Of a DNA stretch of 64,000 bases, positions 42,956-54,038 are shown one piece after another. The stretch spans positions 1 to 64,000 of the forward strand of contig BCIJ01000039.1 in the NCBI GenBank assembly GCA_001599935.1, given 5' to 3'. Below the pieces are notes generated by a model that was given only the letters and a program-made list of their open reading frames with translations, was not told where the DNA came from and searched no databases. The position numbers and the translations under genes were made by a program. The stretch's first letter is position 1, and each line of letters begins with the position of its first letter. The DNA comes from Holtermannia corniformis. Taxonomy: Eukaryota > Basidiomycota > Tremellomycetes > Holtermanniales.

Positions 42956-44869
42956 TCAAGCGGTCGAGGCTTTGAGCACCTTTTTGATGGCCTGTGCAAC
43001 ATACGTCAGCGCTTACGGTGGGAGCGAAGGGACACACCTTTTCCATCTCGCCGAGATCTTCGGTTCCAATTCGGACGATATCTCTGCCTAGCTCCGACTT
43101 GATATGCTCCATCTGGTGCCATGAGGCCTCGTCGTGTACGAACATGATCGCGATCCCTTTGCGGCCGAAACGACCGGTGCGGCCTGTAAAACCTCTCAGC
43201 ATCCGTTCAGCTCGTCGCACAGAGCTGACTCACCAATCCGGTGCAAGTAGCTCTCGGTATCGACTCGGGCATCGCGACCGGGCCCAGAGGTAGGGATGTC
43301 ATAGTTGATGACCATGTTGACTTGCTGGATGTCGATCCCGCGCGCAATCACGTTGGTCGTGATCAAGACTTTGGTCTTGCCCTCGCGGAAGCCATCGATG
43401 ATTTCGTCACGCGAGCCGGCAATCTTGTCGCCGTGGAGCGAGGCGACCGAATGGCCTTGGGCAATCATCTTGGCTGCGACCTTGTCGGCCGTGTCTCGCA
43501 GCTGGTGGTGTCAGCCTCGTCCGCAAACGCTGACACGCTCGACTTACCCGACAGAAGATGATAGACTGGCCAATGGTCATAAGCTCGTAGAGCTCGCCGA
43601 GGATATCAAACTTTGCCTCTTCGTCTGCGCAATCCATGTACAGCTGCTGGATCGCATCGACGCTCAGTTCTTCCTTTTTCAGACGGATCTCGTTGGCCTG
43701 CGGGCACATTCGGTTCGCATAGTCTTGCACTCGAGGCGGGAACGTGGCGGAGAACAGCAGGACCTGAGCGTCAGGAGGCAATTGCCTGCAAACTTGAGTC
43801 CGCGTCGCACGGAACAGCGGGCACTTACCGCCTCACGCGCATACTCTGCTCACCCAAGCTTTGCGCATCCAGCATCTCATCCGCCTCGTCGAGCGCAAAC
43901 ACACGGATCGCGCGCGCGTCCAGACACCGCCGGTTCAACATGTCCATCACCGTCCCTGGCGTACCGATGACAATGTGCGCGTCGGGCTTCTTTGTCCTGT
44001 CCCAGCCGTCCTTGACGGCGAGGAAAGTGCGGCACGGCGTGAATTGACCCATCTCGTCGACCACCGCCTGGATCTGACGTGCGAGCTCGCGCGACGGGGC
44101 GAGGCAGATGGCCTGAGGGATCAGTCTAGCTCTGAAGTCCTGGGTCTACCGCATACCTGCGGTGTGTTGTTGTCAAAGTCGACGCGGCTCAGCATCGTGA
44201 GCGCAAACGCTGCCGTCTTGCCGGTGCCCGATTGCGACTGGCCGATCATGTTGCGTGGGCTGCGATGTTACCTCAGCAAGACCTCACGTGTTGGAATCGT
44301 GCACAGACGTACGGATTGGAGAGAAGGAGGGGTAGAGCTCGCTCTTGGATCTTTGATGGCTTGCTAAACTTCATCGCATAGATACCCTTGAGCAGGTTGG
44401 GGTGCCTCGAATCCTCGTCAGCTCGATGCTATCCTGATCAAGCCAAAGGCACTGACAGGCCGAGCTCCTCAAACGTCTTGATCGAGTACAGAGGCGAGTT
44501 GGGGTCCATTTGCTGATCTGCGAGCGTGACCTGTAGTCCACACTGCGTCAGACGGGCTCGGATCGTCATTCGGGGTGGACGCACCGAGACTTCATAGTTG
44601 GACATGATCAGCTGGGAGTCGGCTGATATCCATCTCAGCGTTCGCTTTTCATAAAGACTATGCATCACTTACGAGCCCCAGCAGGAATATCGGTAACATC
44701 TACGAGCTGCTCTCCGCCCGCCGGCGCCGTGTCAGTCGAGAGTTGGCCGATCCTGGACGCCAGCGAAGCGACTTGAAGGCCGGATCCGTCAACCGGGAGT
44801 ACACTGTCCCACATTGCACTTACCTCCGTTTGGCGCGGCACCATCTTGTCCTGTCGGAGACGTAGTCAT
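42956..44869 (-). CDS. DBP5: DEAD-box RNA helicase Dbp5 (DDX19)
   Basis: mRNA export helicase that remodels mRNPs at the cytoplasmic face of the nuclear pore. The start is [16 protein letters not shown]. Motifs in order: [19 protein letters not shown] and [13 protein letters not shown] (Q-motif), [11 protein letters not shown] (motif I), PSRELARQ (Ia), IGTPGTVMD (Ib), LDEADEMLD (II; DEAD), [11 protein letters not shown] (III, SAT), SIIFC (IV), [20 protein letters not shown] (V) and [15 protein letters not shown] (VI). It ends [10 protein letters not shown]. The PNSPLYS-SFEEL element is Dbp5-specific. About nine exons. Confidence 0.93.
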
Positions 44870-45009
44870 AGCTGGCACTTGTACTAGGAGCTCGTCAGAG
44901 CAAGATGTCTTGTTTGGTGCACGTTGCGCACGCGAATAAAGATGTGGCACTCGGACAGGGTAGAGATACATGGTTGCTGTATACAGATGGCCAGTGCTCT
45001 GGCACGATA

Positions 45010-46472
45010 CTATGAGAGGAGAGCACCGATAGCGCCTGCTGCGCCAAGTGCTGCAAGAGGACCCGCGATTCCAAGTTGAGAGGCACCAGATGTGGGTGAT
45101 GTCGCAGCACTGCAGATGGGCGTCAACGCAGCCTGTGATACACCGACGTGCTCACCTTGACGCAGAGGCCGTAGAGCTTGATGATCCACTGCCGGTCGCG
45201 CTCGCTGCAGCTGATGAAGACGACGACGCGCTCGCCCCATCGGCATTACCGACGATTCCAACACCATACGCTCGTGTCGTGGCACCGTCTAGCACCCACT
45301 TGAGCCCGCCGAATACGTGCGCCTGGAACGTCGTGTCTTGCCAAGCTGTTTAGCTGTCAGTAGTAGCCAGAAAACCAAATGTCCTTGACGCACTGCTGTT
45401 GTTGTGGCCAAGACTGGTGTAGAACGAGCGGCCGGCCGCAGGAGCGCCATCGGCTAGAGGCTGGGCAGACGGAGGAGACGTCTGATACCAAGCTGAGCAA
45501 GTCGGCATTAGCAGGTGCATGCGGACGATAGTGTGTAGGTCCCAAGTCGCGACATACCGACTGGATGGGGTGAGCCCATCTCATAGTCACCAGTGCTCTG
45601 CCCGCCGGTATCTAAGGGCCCGTCAGCATGTCTCTGCCCTTTTTACGTTGAAAGGTGACGCACTCGTATAGCTCGCCTCATCCACCGTCAATAAGACCTC
45701 GGCACCCACGCTACGTGGATCACTTCGGAAATAGTACACCTCTTCTTCCTGCTCCACGTCAGTCGCCGGTCACAAGTCTCGGGAAAGAGCAAGCGCACAA
45801 ATGTCCAGCGGTCTGGGAGCATCTCTGTCGCTGGATGACTCTGGTTGAGCGGGATGAACGTCTGTTGCAGTCAGTTGTCCGTCCGAGATGGTGGTGTCAT
45901 CGCTAACCGCCTCCTGAAGTATCGGGTGATAGTCGAAGAACGCTATGCTTCATTAGCCGCAGCCCGAACCGCGCGTCAGTTGCACGGGCGCACCTCCGAC
46001 CTCCTCTCCGTAAAAGCTCGAGTTGAAGAGACAAGCGGAAGCAGCGTGGATGCCGACATATGCGCCGCCGGACTGGAAATAAGTCTGCAATGCCTGCTTG
46101 CCAGACTCATCCAGCACTGCCAAGCGCATCAGTCAAGCTCCTATGGGGCTTGAAGACGCGATTAACCTTCATCCGAGTTGCTAATGAACAAGATGGCATC
46201 AAACAGTGCCAAGTTGGCGTTGGTGAACTGGCTTCTGTCCCTACGCGGCTTCAGTCTGCATCTTTCACTGCCAACCTCCGAGACACCAACTCGGTAAAGC
46301 TGAAGGACACATTGTTGGACGCTGCGAGGTTGCCAAGAACATCGATAGCCGTCGGGATCGAATCATGCCGATACCCGGCCGTGGCCGTATACACCAACAC
46401 CTTTGGCACAGCTTGCGCCTGAGCCAGCATTACTGCAGCTACCAGGGTGGCGATCACCCATTGTACCGTCAT
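45010..46472 (-). CDS. Secreted ThuA-like domain protein, probably GPI-anchored
   Basis: The start MTVQWVIATLVAAVMLAQAQA is a classical signal peptide. The ThuA/glutamine-amidotransferase-like fold follows: VPKVLVYTATAGYRHDSIPT, AIDVLGNLAASNN, AILFISNS, an AYVGIHAAS exon, PIAWYQ and GRSFYTSLGH. A Ser/Ala-rich segment leads to a hydrophobic C-terminus LGIAGPLAALGAAGAIGALL, which fits a GPI-attachment signal. An upstream in-frame Met would mask the signal peptide, so 46472 is preferred. Cell-surface location is inferred; the biochemical role of fungal ThuA proteins is not established. Several short introns. Confidence 0.75.
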
Positions 46473-46691
46473 CACACACGCCGGATCCACTACGGCGCTT
46501 GGGCTTGATGGCCGATCCGGCCGGGTTTGCAATCACGTGACCGTCTGTGCTTGCGGCAAAGGCCTCCGCAAATCTCCAAGGGGGTCCGTTGCCGCACCCG
46601 GATTCAGCTCGACGCGACACCCCGTGAGTGAGTCTCAGCAGAGTCAGCGTGTAGTTTAAATACTTATACATAGCTCAATAAGACATCCACA

Positions 46692-47367
46692 ATGGTCTAC
46701 ACCATCATCGTTCACTTGCAGTGCTTGCCTGTGAGTCGCTTCCCTTCCGTGCCCTTCCTTTGTCCTGTTGCCTGGCAACGGACAACTCGGCGGGGCTCAG
46801 ACAATGGATTAGGGATGCTGACGCGGCACCATAGGACGCCGTCGACAAGATCAAGGCCAAGCTCGTCGAGGCTGCTGCTGTTTACCGCAATGACAAGGAG
46901 GTGAGTTTGTTGTCTCTTGCTTTGCGTCCGCCCGCATCCGCTCTTGCTGCCGCTGACGCACGCAACAGACGCTCGACTGGCACGTCATGCAGGATCCCAA
47001 GGTTGGTTTATGCACTTGAGTGCCCTCCTTTCGAAGACTTACCCTGCACGCACCCAGGATGAGACCAAGTTTGCAATCGTCGAGCGATATGAGCAAGAGT
47101 CGTCGCAGCAATACCACTTGAACAACCCTGTGAGTGATGCCGCGAGATGGCGAACATGTAGCTGCGATGCATCCGCACGTCGATTTGTCGTGCTTGTGAA
47201 TGCAGCAACGTGGTGCTGACGCATTTCGGTTTGTGCAGTACTGGAAGGTACGTCGTTCACCGCCGCCGATGTGCCGGAAGCTGACTTTGGGCTGGCAGAC
47301 TTTCGACCCCTACGTCATGCCGCTTCTGGCCAAGCCGATGGACTTGACGCGCTGGGAAGAGATGTAA
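46692..47367 (+). CDS. Antibiotic-biosynthesis-monooxygenase (ABM) domain protein
   Basis: Small ferredoxin-like dimer family (YgiN/ABM), about 95 residues. Six exons, all cut between codons (phase 0): MVYTIIVHLQCLP; DAVDKIKAKLVEAAAVYRND plus KE; TLDWHVMQDPK; DETKFAIVERYEQESSQQYH plus LNNP; YWK; TFDPYVMPLLAKPMDLTRWE plus EM. The fifth exon is only 9 nt (47239-47247). The FAIVERYE and HxxxP(Y/W) patterns are typical of the fold. A quinol-oxygenase or stress role is possible but not shown. Confidence 0.8.
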
Positions 47368-48837
47368 ACGGGCGTCCACGCTGTGGCGTGCCGCGTTGCG
47401 AGATGCATGCCTCGTCGTGTCTCTGCCCATTGCGCAGCCACCCGGGAGTGGGTGCTTCCAGGGGACCGACCGGGTCTTGGGACGCCCCTGATCACAGTTA
47501 TTCCGCGGAGCCAACCCAGACTGGCTCCGCGCCCGATCGGGACCTGTACGGATCAAGTGTGAACGTGGCGACTGGCCGAACCGTTTGTTCGGTCCCGCCG
47601 GGGAGGGTGGGTTGGCTCGAGCGCGCACACGGGGAGACGACGTCCCGCCGCCGCGGGAGTGCCGGCGACGGCTTCGGGTCAGAGAACGAGCAGGATCATT
47701 GAACGCTTACGGCACGGCGTGGGTCCCGGCAGCGGCGCAGTGCTCGGGTGTGTCAGTTGCGACTCAGGGCCGGGGCGGTCACCTCTTTGTCTCGCTCCGG
47801 CGCGACGACCTTTGCTCACTCGAGCCGGCGGCGGTGGATTCTCGAGAGCACGCAGCGGGCTGGCAGTGCAAGCACGACCACGCCATAGCATCAGCCTGGG
47901 TACACGGCCACCACAGTCTTCAGTGTCGCCACTAGACGGTCGGCGGGAACACGGTGGCAAGTGCAGATCTGCGTGCTTTGTCCCTCGCCATCCTACGCAC
48001 AACGACGCCTGTAGCCCCGGCGGCTTGGCAGCGGGGCAGCTCAGCGTTTTTGGACGCAGACTGGTGGGACCGGCACTGGATAGTCGAGGTACCGCCAGCA
48101 GCCGATCAGGGCGGGCGATCCGCAAAGGCAGGTGAGTGCGGTCAGTGCGCGGCATGTTCCGCGGTCCCGGAACAGTGTGTTTAGCCATGTGCACGGGTCG
48201 TGCGTGCGCAGCCCCGGGGATCACTAGGTGCGGTGCAGTTGCTCGGCTACCCCTGTAAAGCAGCGTGAGCGATCGGCCTAGGGTCCGCCCGCCGTCGCTG
48301 CCAGGCCGGTAGAAGCTGGTTGAAACGCCAGGGGTAGCGCAGGCCCAGGAGCGCAAAGGGGTCAATAGGAGCTCGAGCTCGGCGTTGGCGCTGGCGCTCG
48401 TCGTGCACCCCGCCCGGAGGATCCTGGTCCCCGTTCGCGTTCGGTCCCAGAGGGCGCAGGACCCCTGATGGAGAGAGGCGGGACGATCCCGGACGGAAGC
48501 AGTCGTGCCCTGCCTTGTGCCGCCAGTGCTTCCGGGCGCACCGACCCCGGCTACGCCATTCTCGAGGCGGTGGTCCTTTCCGATCAGGAGCGGCTCGGGC
48601 CCTCCCTCCTAGTCGCGAATGGAAACATGCCTCAGAATCCCATCAGGGGTAGAACACACACAGGGTTGCCCGCGCTCGCTTTTTTTCAACCCGCCGTCCG
48701 GGTAGCCTATTCGGCTCTTCCCTCGACCCGACGTCACGTATAATCGACCTATGACTCACACGTTGCTACTATAGTTTTGACCTTTACGACTTTCTACGAC
48801 CCCGACATTGGCTCCAATCTATGCGTTCATCCCTCCC
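47368..48837. other. GC-rich 1.47-kb stretch with no convincing gene, possible non-coding RNA
   Basis: Markedly GC-richer than its surroundings. Open frames on both strands lack protein-like composition or motifs. Many short inverted repeats can be seen, for example CTGG-N8-CCAG at about 48316-48331. On the plus strand it ends in CGCTTTTTTTC at about 48677-48687, the form of an RNA polymerase III terminator. A Pol III RNA such as RNase P, MRP or SRP RNA is a possibility, but I could not match a conserved core. Confidence 0.35.
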
Positions 48838-51616
48838 ATGAACCCTTCAAAACGTCCTCGTCCATCGCGCTCGCCGTCGCGTTCGGGCTCGCAGCAACCC
48901 TCGCCGCAAGATCCATCAACCGGGTCGACTGTCCGTCGGCGACAGTCTGATCCCGACGCAGAGCAGGAAGCCGTCTCGCCCACTTCACCGGCCCCGCATG
49001 CTGGACCATCAGGCTGGCAGCCGCCATGGTCACAGTCGTCACACAGGCCACGATCGCGCGCGTCGATGGGGCCGGGCTCGTCGTTTGCAGGTTCACCCGC
49101 CAGCATGGAGGATATCCGTGAAGGATCCGTCGAAGGCTCGGAATCGATGGCCGCGCCATTGCTCGTCCGTGATACGAGCCAGCGTGCGCCGAGGAGCATG
49201 ATGGCGTGTACCCGCTGTCGGAGGCAAAAGTCGGTCATGCGTGCTCGCAGTCGTGCGATGCTGATGGGAGCAGGATGAAGTGTGATGGGCCGACGCAGAT
49301 CCCGTGCCGTGGTTGCCGACAAGCAAACCAGCCGTGCGTCTTTGAAGCCCGAGGCAGGCCGAAATCGATCGCGGCGATGCCCCAGCGCGCACCGCCATTC
49401 ACCATCACGCCGTCCACAGCGGCTCGGCCGGAATCGAGTGGGACGGCCGCCGGCCCGTCGGTCTTGCTGCCTGCGCCCGTCATGTCGAGTCATCGCCTGG
49501 ATCCGTATGCCCAAGTCAAACATGCTAGAGAACCAATGCCGCCCCCGCCGCAGGCTTCTTTTTCGAGTTTGACGTCTCCTTTGCACCCGGCGCCGTCACC
49601 ATTGACGACACCGACGTCGAGTGTTAGCTATCCCCCGCCGGCTTCGTATAGCGCCTTTCAGCCTGCGCCGATCAGCTTGCCTTCGGTCTCGGCTCTCCCA
49701 AGACCATCGTCGCAGCGACCGGTCTCGCCTCCGGGATCCAGCCACGACAGCCGGCTGCGCCAAATTGAAAACACTGTGCGGAATCTCACCGCCTTACCCC
49801 CGATCGTCACTTCCCTACAGGCCTCGCATGCGAATCTGCAAGCAATGCACGACGCTCTCGCAGGCACCGTCACAAAGATCCTTTCCGACCGATCGCATCG
49901 GCGTCAAGACTCTATCGCGGTCGTTGGTTCGTCGCCCGAGAAACGGGCGCGGTCAGACCATCCGCACGCGATAGCCGACCATCTCTGGGAAGCGTTTCGA
50001 ACCCGAGCGTGGCCGCTTGCGCCGTGGCTTGTTGGGCTGCGCGACGGGAGTGGTCTGGCAGGTTGGGTTGTGAGCTACGTTGGCGCGTGTGCGATGGGTG
50101 ATTGGAGTCCTCAACGGCGGCGTGAAGCCGAAGAGCTGGCGAGTCGGGTACGCCGGTTCATTGGGCGGTTGATCAGCGAGGGCGTAGTGTGGACCAGAGA
50201 AGAACTCCGGGCTGCCACGGTCTTCTCGTGAGTGCCGGTGCGCATTGTGCAAGGCGGCTGACGGCGACAGGATGTGGGAAGGTGACGCTATGCTTGCGTG
50301 CGCAGTCATGGGCGTGGCTCGTACGCTCGACCTTCACCGGATCGGACCACGGCGCTCGCTTGACGACTGGCGCGAATGGGTCCACCTCGTCATCTTTGAT
50401 CAGCTGTGAGTGAGCTTGATCAAGCAGGCAAGACTAACCGATCCAGCTCGAGTGTACCTGATTTCACCGCGCCGGTCAATCCATACCCCATTTCGACGCA
50501 GTGGCGAGAGCGCATCGCCGCGGCCCCCGCATCAGTCAACCCCGAGATACGAGATCGCGACGTCAAGCTGCTTGCGTGGACGGAATATGGCGATATGCTG
50601 ACCGAAGGTGAGTTTGTGTGATCTATCGGAGTGTACGCTGACCTGCTAGTCCACCACGCGCAATCATTCCCAGGGCATCTGTTGAGCCCCGTTGTCGAAC
50701 AGGAGGAACTGTTGGACAAGCGCTCGCGCAGAGATAGTGTCGGTGCGCAGAGCGCGGGGAGTTTGATCGAAGAGTCGAGTGTGCGCGAGAGGGAGCGTGA
50801 TCGCGAGAGGGCGCGCGCGACGTGGGTTGCTTGGCAGGCAAAGTGGGACGCGTGGGCGGCGACCTGGTTGCTTGGTGGAGGTGCGTCAAAGCCGGTGTAG
50901 TTCTTGTTGCTGACTGACTGTGCAGACCCGTGAGTTGGTTGTGTTGCGGATCCAGCACTGGCTGATTTTTACAGCATCTTGAATCTTCACTTTCACTACG
51001 CCGTCCTCTTTACGTCGTCGCCATTGTTCTTGATGAGCGCGTCGGTCTGGTCAGACCTTGCGCAGATCAGCGAGGGCTACCAACAGCTTGAAAAAGCGCG
51101 CGATGCCGCTTTTGCCGTCGTGAAAGCCATCTGTTCGGTATGTGGCGTGAAGCTTGGGAAGGAATTTTGCTGACGCTTCCTAGCCCGACATCGGCCGCAG
51201 CCTGCCCTAGTCAGTCGTGCATAGATTCGATCCCCTTTACTGACCGTAGCAGCTCGTACCACCTCTACCGCCCATACCTCGGACTGGCGCTGGCGCACAT
51301 TATCGCCATGGCGGCCTGTCTGCCCCACTCGCCACTCGTCTCGCTCCCACACGTCCAGGGGATCATCCGCAGTGCGCAAGAGCACATTGCCGCCTATGTC
51401 CCTCTCGACCCCGCACTTGCCGTCCACACATCGCCAAGTCTCAAGCGCCGCGCGTCGGGCGTCAGCGTTGCCGCCGAATCGTCCCGTTCGGCCGCGAGCG
51501 CCACGACTGTCCTGGGCGAGATTGTCGAGACGGGCCAAGTCGTGGTCATTGGCAAGCGAGAGGTCGTTGGCCGCGAGCCAGGAAGGACGCTGTGGCGTCG
51601 CCTGCTCGGCCGCTGA
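48838..51616 (+). CDS. Zn2Cys6 binuclear-cluster transcription factor
   Basis: Fungal-specific DNA-binding regulator. The ATG at 48838 begins MNPSKRPRPSRSPSRSGS. A disordered N-terminus of about 120 residues precedes the cluster CTRCRRQKMKCDG...CRGCRQANQPC. The cluster is assembled across a 44-nt intron and has Cys spacing 2-6-7-2-6. After a Pro/Ser-rich linker and a helix (SRLRQIENTVRNLTALPPIV) comes the middle homology region: DGSGLAGWVVSYVGACAMGD, ACAVMGVARTLDLHRIGPR, WREWVHLVIFDQL, LFTSSPLFLMSASVW and YRPYLGLALAHIIAMAACLP. About 800 residues, many exons. Targets are unknown. Confidence 0.85.
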
Positions 51617-51845
51617 CGGCCCGTCGAACCCTACCTGCAACCTATTGTTCGTGTTATAAACCTTGCTTGCGTTTTCCCCACCCTAGACTGAGTTTCTGCT
51701 TTTCGTCTTTGTCTCGCCAGCTGTATGGCCTTTGCATCGCATCATCTTTGCACGCAAGAATCTGTCGCTTTATAGTTGTATCATGCATCGTCGTATACAC
51801 GCCCTCTGTCGCCACGCGTTTGGCTGAGATGGGACGGCCATCGCG

Positions 51846-52903
51846 ATGATCGTCTTGGGATTTGGGAACAACGCGATGGGCGCGCTCGATCCTGCTTTGG
51901 GTGCGCCGAGGGTGGTGTGGGAACCGTGTGAGCTAGTGAGCACTACAGAGATCCTCTGGGCGGGATGGGCCAGTGCACAGGGCGGTGAGTATATCGGTCA
52001 AGGTCGGGTCTGATCCAAGCAGTGTGCAATGGCGTACGCAACAGCTGGGGTACCGACCCTCTGCCTGTTACAGATGCCCAGGCAGTAGTCGGCTACGACG
52101 AGCAAGTCGGCTACAGATTAGCTGATGGTCGAGTGACCTCGGCGAACCGTGCGCAAGTCTGCTCGATCAAAGGATGGTCGGATCTTGTCGTGCTCGGGAC
52201 CGGCAAGGTTTATGGTCTCCATGGTGAGTGTGCTACTCGGTCTGTAGGCCTCTACTCATCGGCGGAGACCAACAGCTGTATGGCTACGATAGCTTTGAAG
52301 AGCTACTGGATGCCAAGGACCTGCCCGATAGCATCGATCTCGACATGCCGCTCGGGACCGAGATCACCATGGTCCCGGGCCCAGCCAACCTCTTTATGAC
52401 TACTCGACACGGTCTCTACGCGCTCGGCGACAATCGTGACCACCTCGTCAGCGACTCGAACGAGTCGTTGGTCGACGCCCCGACGCGGAATGAGCTCTTT
52501 GACGGTCAGAACGTTGGATCGGTCTCTGCCGGTGGCGGTCGCGCTGGCGTGCTCACGGATGGAGGCGGGGCGTATCTGTGGGGCAGGGGTATTGATGGTG
52601 TCGAGGTTGTGGAGCTGCAAGGGCGTGAGGATGATGAAGCCGATATCAAGTTGATCGGTGTCGGCTCGGACTTGGAGGTCGTGGTGACGGAAAAGGATGA
52701 GGTTTGGGTACGGGGAGCGAGTGAGTCTGTGCTGGCTGCTTTGTGTGTGAGCTGACATTGCAGATCAATATGGCCAGCTCGGCCTAGGCAAGGAGACTGC
52801 GTTTGCAGAGGTCTTTACTCTGCTGTCGCTGCCTGTCCACGGTACCATTACCGATCTCAAAGTGACCCGCTGGTCGACTTATCTCACCCTCGATGCCATC
52901 TAA
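51846..52903 (+). CDS. RCC1-like repeat protein
   Basis: Beta-propeller protein of the RCC1 superfamily. Seen: MIVLGFGNNAMGAL, VYGLHGDQQLYGYDSFEE, MTTRHGLYALGDNRDHLVSD, VSAGGGRAGVLTDGGGAYLW, VVVTEKDEVWVRGANQYGQL and LGLGKETAFAEVFTLLSLPV. There are about four recognisable blades, fewer than in nuclear RCC1, so it is not the Ran exchange factor itself; it resembles the Ats1/RCCD1 class. Short introns. Its stop is 14 bp from the stop of the convergent kinase gene. Confidence 0.75.
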
Positions 52904-52917
52904 GTCTACATCAAAGT

Positions 52918-53859
52918 CTACAACGTCTCTGCGTACTCCCATAAGCGCTCCAGCGTGCGCTCAAACGCCCTCGTCATCTCGGCTACGCCATCTAGAGGCT
53001 CAAGCACCAGCAGTCGCTTGGGCGGCTCGGTCCATTCGGCACGGACAGCACCGGCTTCCACATCACTGCCTTGGAAGACGTCGGCGTGCGCAATACGGTA
53101 TGCGGGATATACGACTTGCTCGAAATAGCGCGGCGGATCGGTACATGTCGAGCCGTCTGCTGCGCTGTGAGCGATCAGGGAGAGGGTGAGCGTATGCATA
53201 CCTTGGGTGACGTATACCTGTCGCTCCTCTCGTCGAAACTTGAGGACGTCGTGCGGTACGCGAAGGAATATCCGTACGTCGAACAAGGCCTCGCTAGGCT
53301 GCAGGTGTCAGTTGACGCCAGCTACGGACACTGCACCGACCGAGTCCCAGTACAATACAAAACCGTCGACAAAGCACCAGACGATCTCACGCTCCCTTTG
53401 GTCCAACTCTGCAAAGCGAGCTTTCCAACGGTCGAGTACATGTAGATCCACGTCGACTTCGGTCTGTACGTTGAGGTGGTCGTGCGAGCTGTGACGGTCC
53501 GGCAGCTTGCCCGTCTGTTTGACGTGCTGCAAGGTCGAGCGAAACTCTGGCCAGACGACACAAGTCGGAGGGTCGTCCCAGTCTCTGAGCTCTGGGTTGC
53601 ACTTTGCGAACGGGAGCTCGCTTTCCGGCTTTCGACGCGATCAGCTGGAGCGACGGACGACGGGGTTCGACTGACCGGCGCAAAGTCGTCTTGGTGGATA
53701 ATGAAGCTGTTGGGTAGCGTCTTGCGGAGATGCTTTGCCAGCAGCGTCTTGCCTGAGCAGCTTGCGCCGCTGTGGTCGAGTCAGCAGCCAACACATCGCG
53801 TCCTTGACGACTGACCCGATTGCCACCAAGACGACGTTGAGCTGCTTGCTCGCCGTCAT
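52918..53859 (-). CDS. NRK1: Nicotinamide riboside kinase
   Basis: Phosphorylates nicotinamide riboside to NMN in NAD salvage. Exon 1 MTASKQLNVVLVAIG joins across a short intron to GGASCSGKTLLAKHLRK (P-loop) and FIIHQDDFAP (catalytic-acid region). After a second intron come NPELRDWDDPPTCVVWPEFR, WCFVDGFVLYWDSV (Walker B region), DVRIFLRVPHDVLKFRREER and a WTDPPRYFEQVVYPAY-like lid. The C-terminus has RTLERLWEYAETL. The spliced form restores the family order, and the length of about 260 residues agrees. Confidence 0.87.
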
Positions 53860-54038
53860 TGCGCCCGAGTCGGCTGTCTTGTATGAGCTTGAGCAGCAGA
53901 GTAAGATGAGAGCAACGTATGCAAGATGTACCCTACATCGCCTACACCATGGCGTATATAGCAACCCCAGATAGTCCATGCAGTCCAACTCGACAACCAC
54001 AGCGTATACTCCAAGTCGCCAAGTGACAGCGTGCGATC

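Noticed and set aside
47679..48365. Minus-strand ORF of 228 codons in the GC-rich block
   Set aside because: Open because of high GC. Arg/Pro-rich, without hydrophobic core patterning, homology-like motifs or splice partners.
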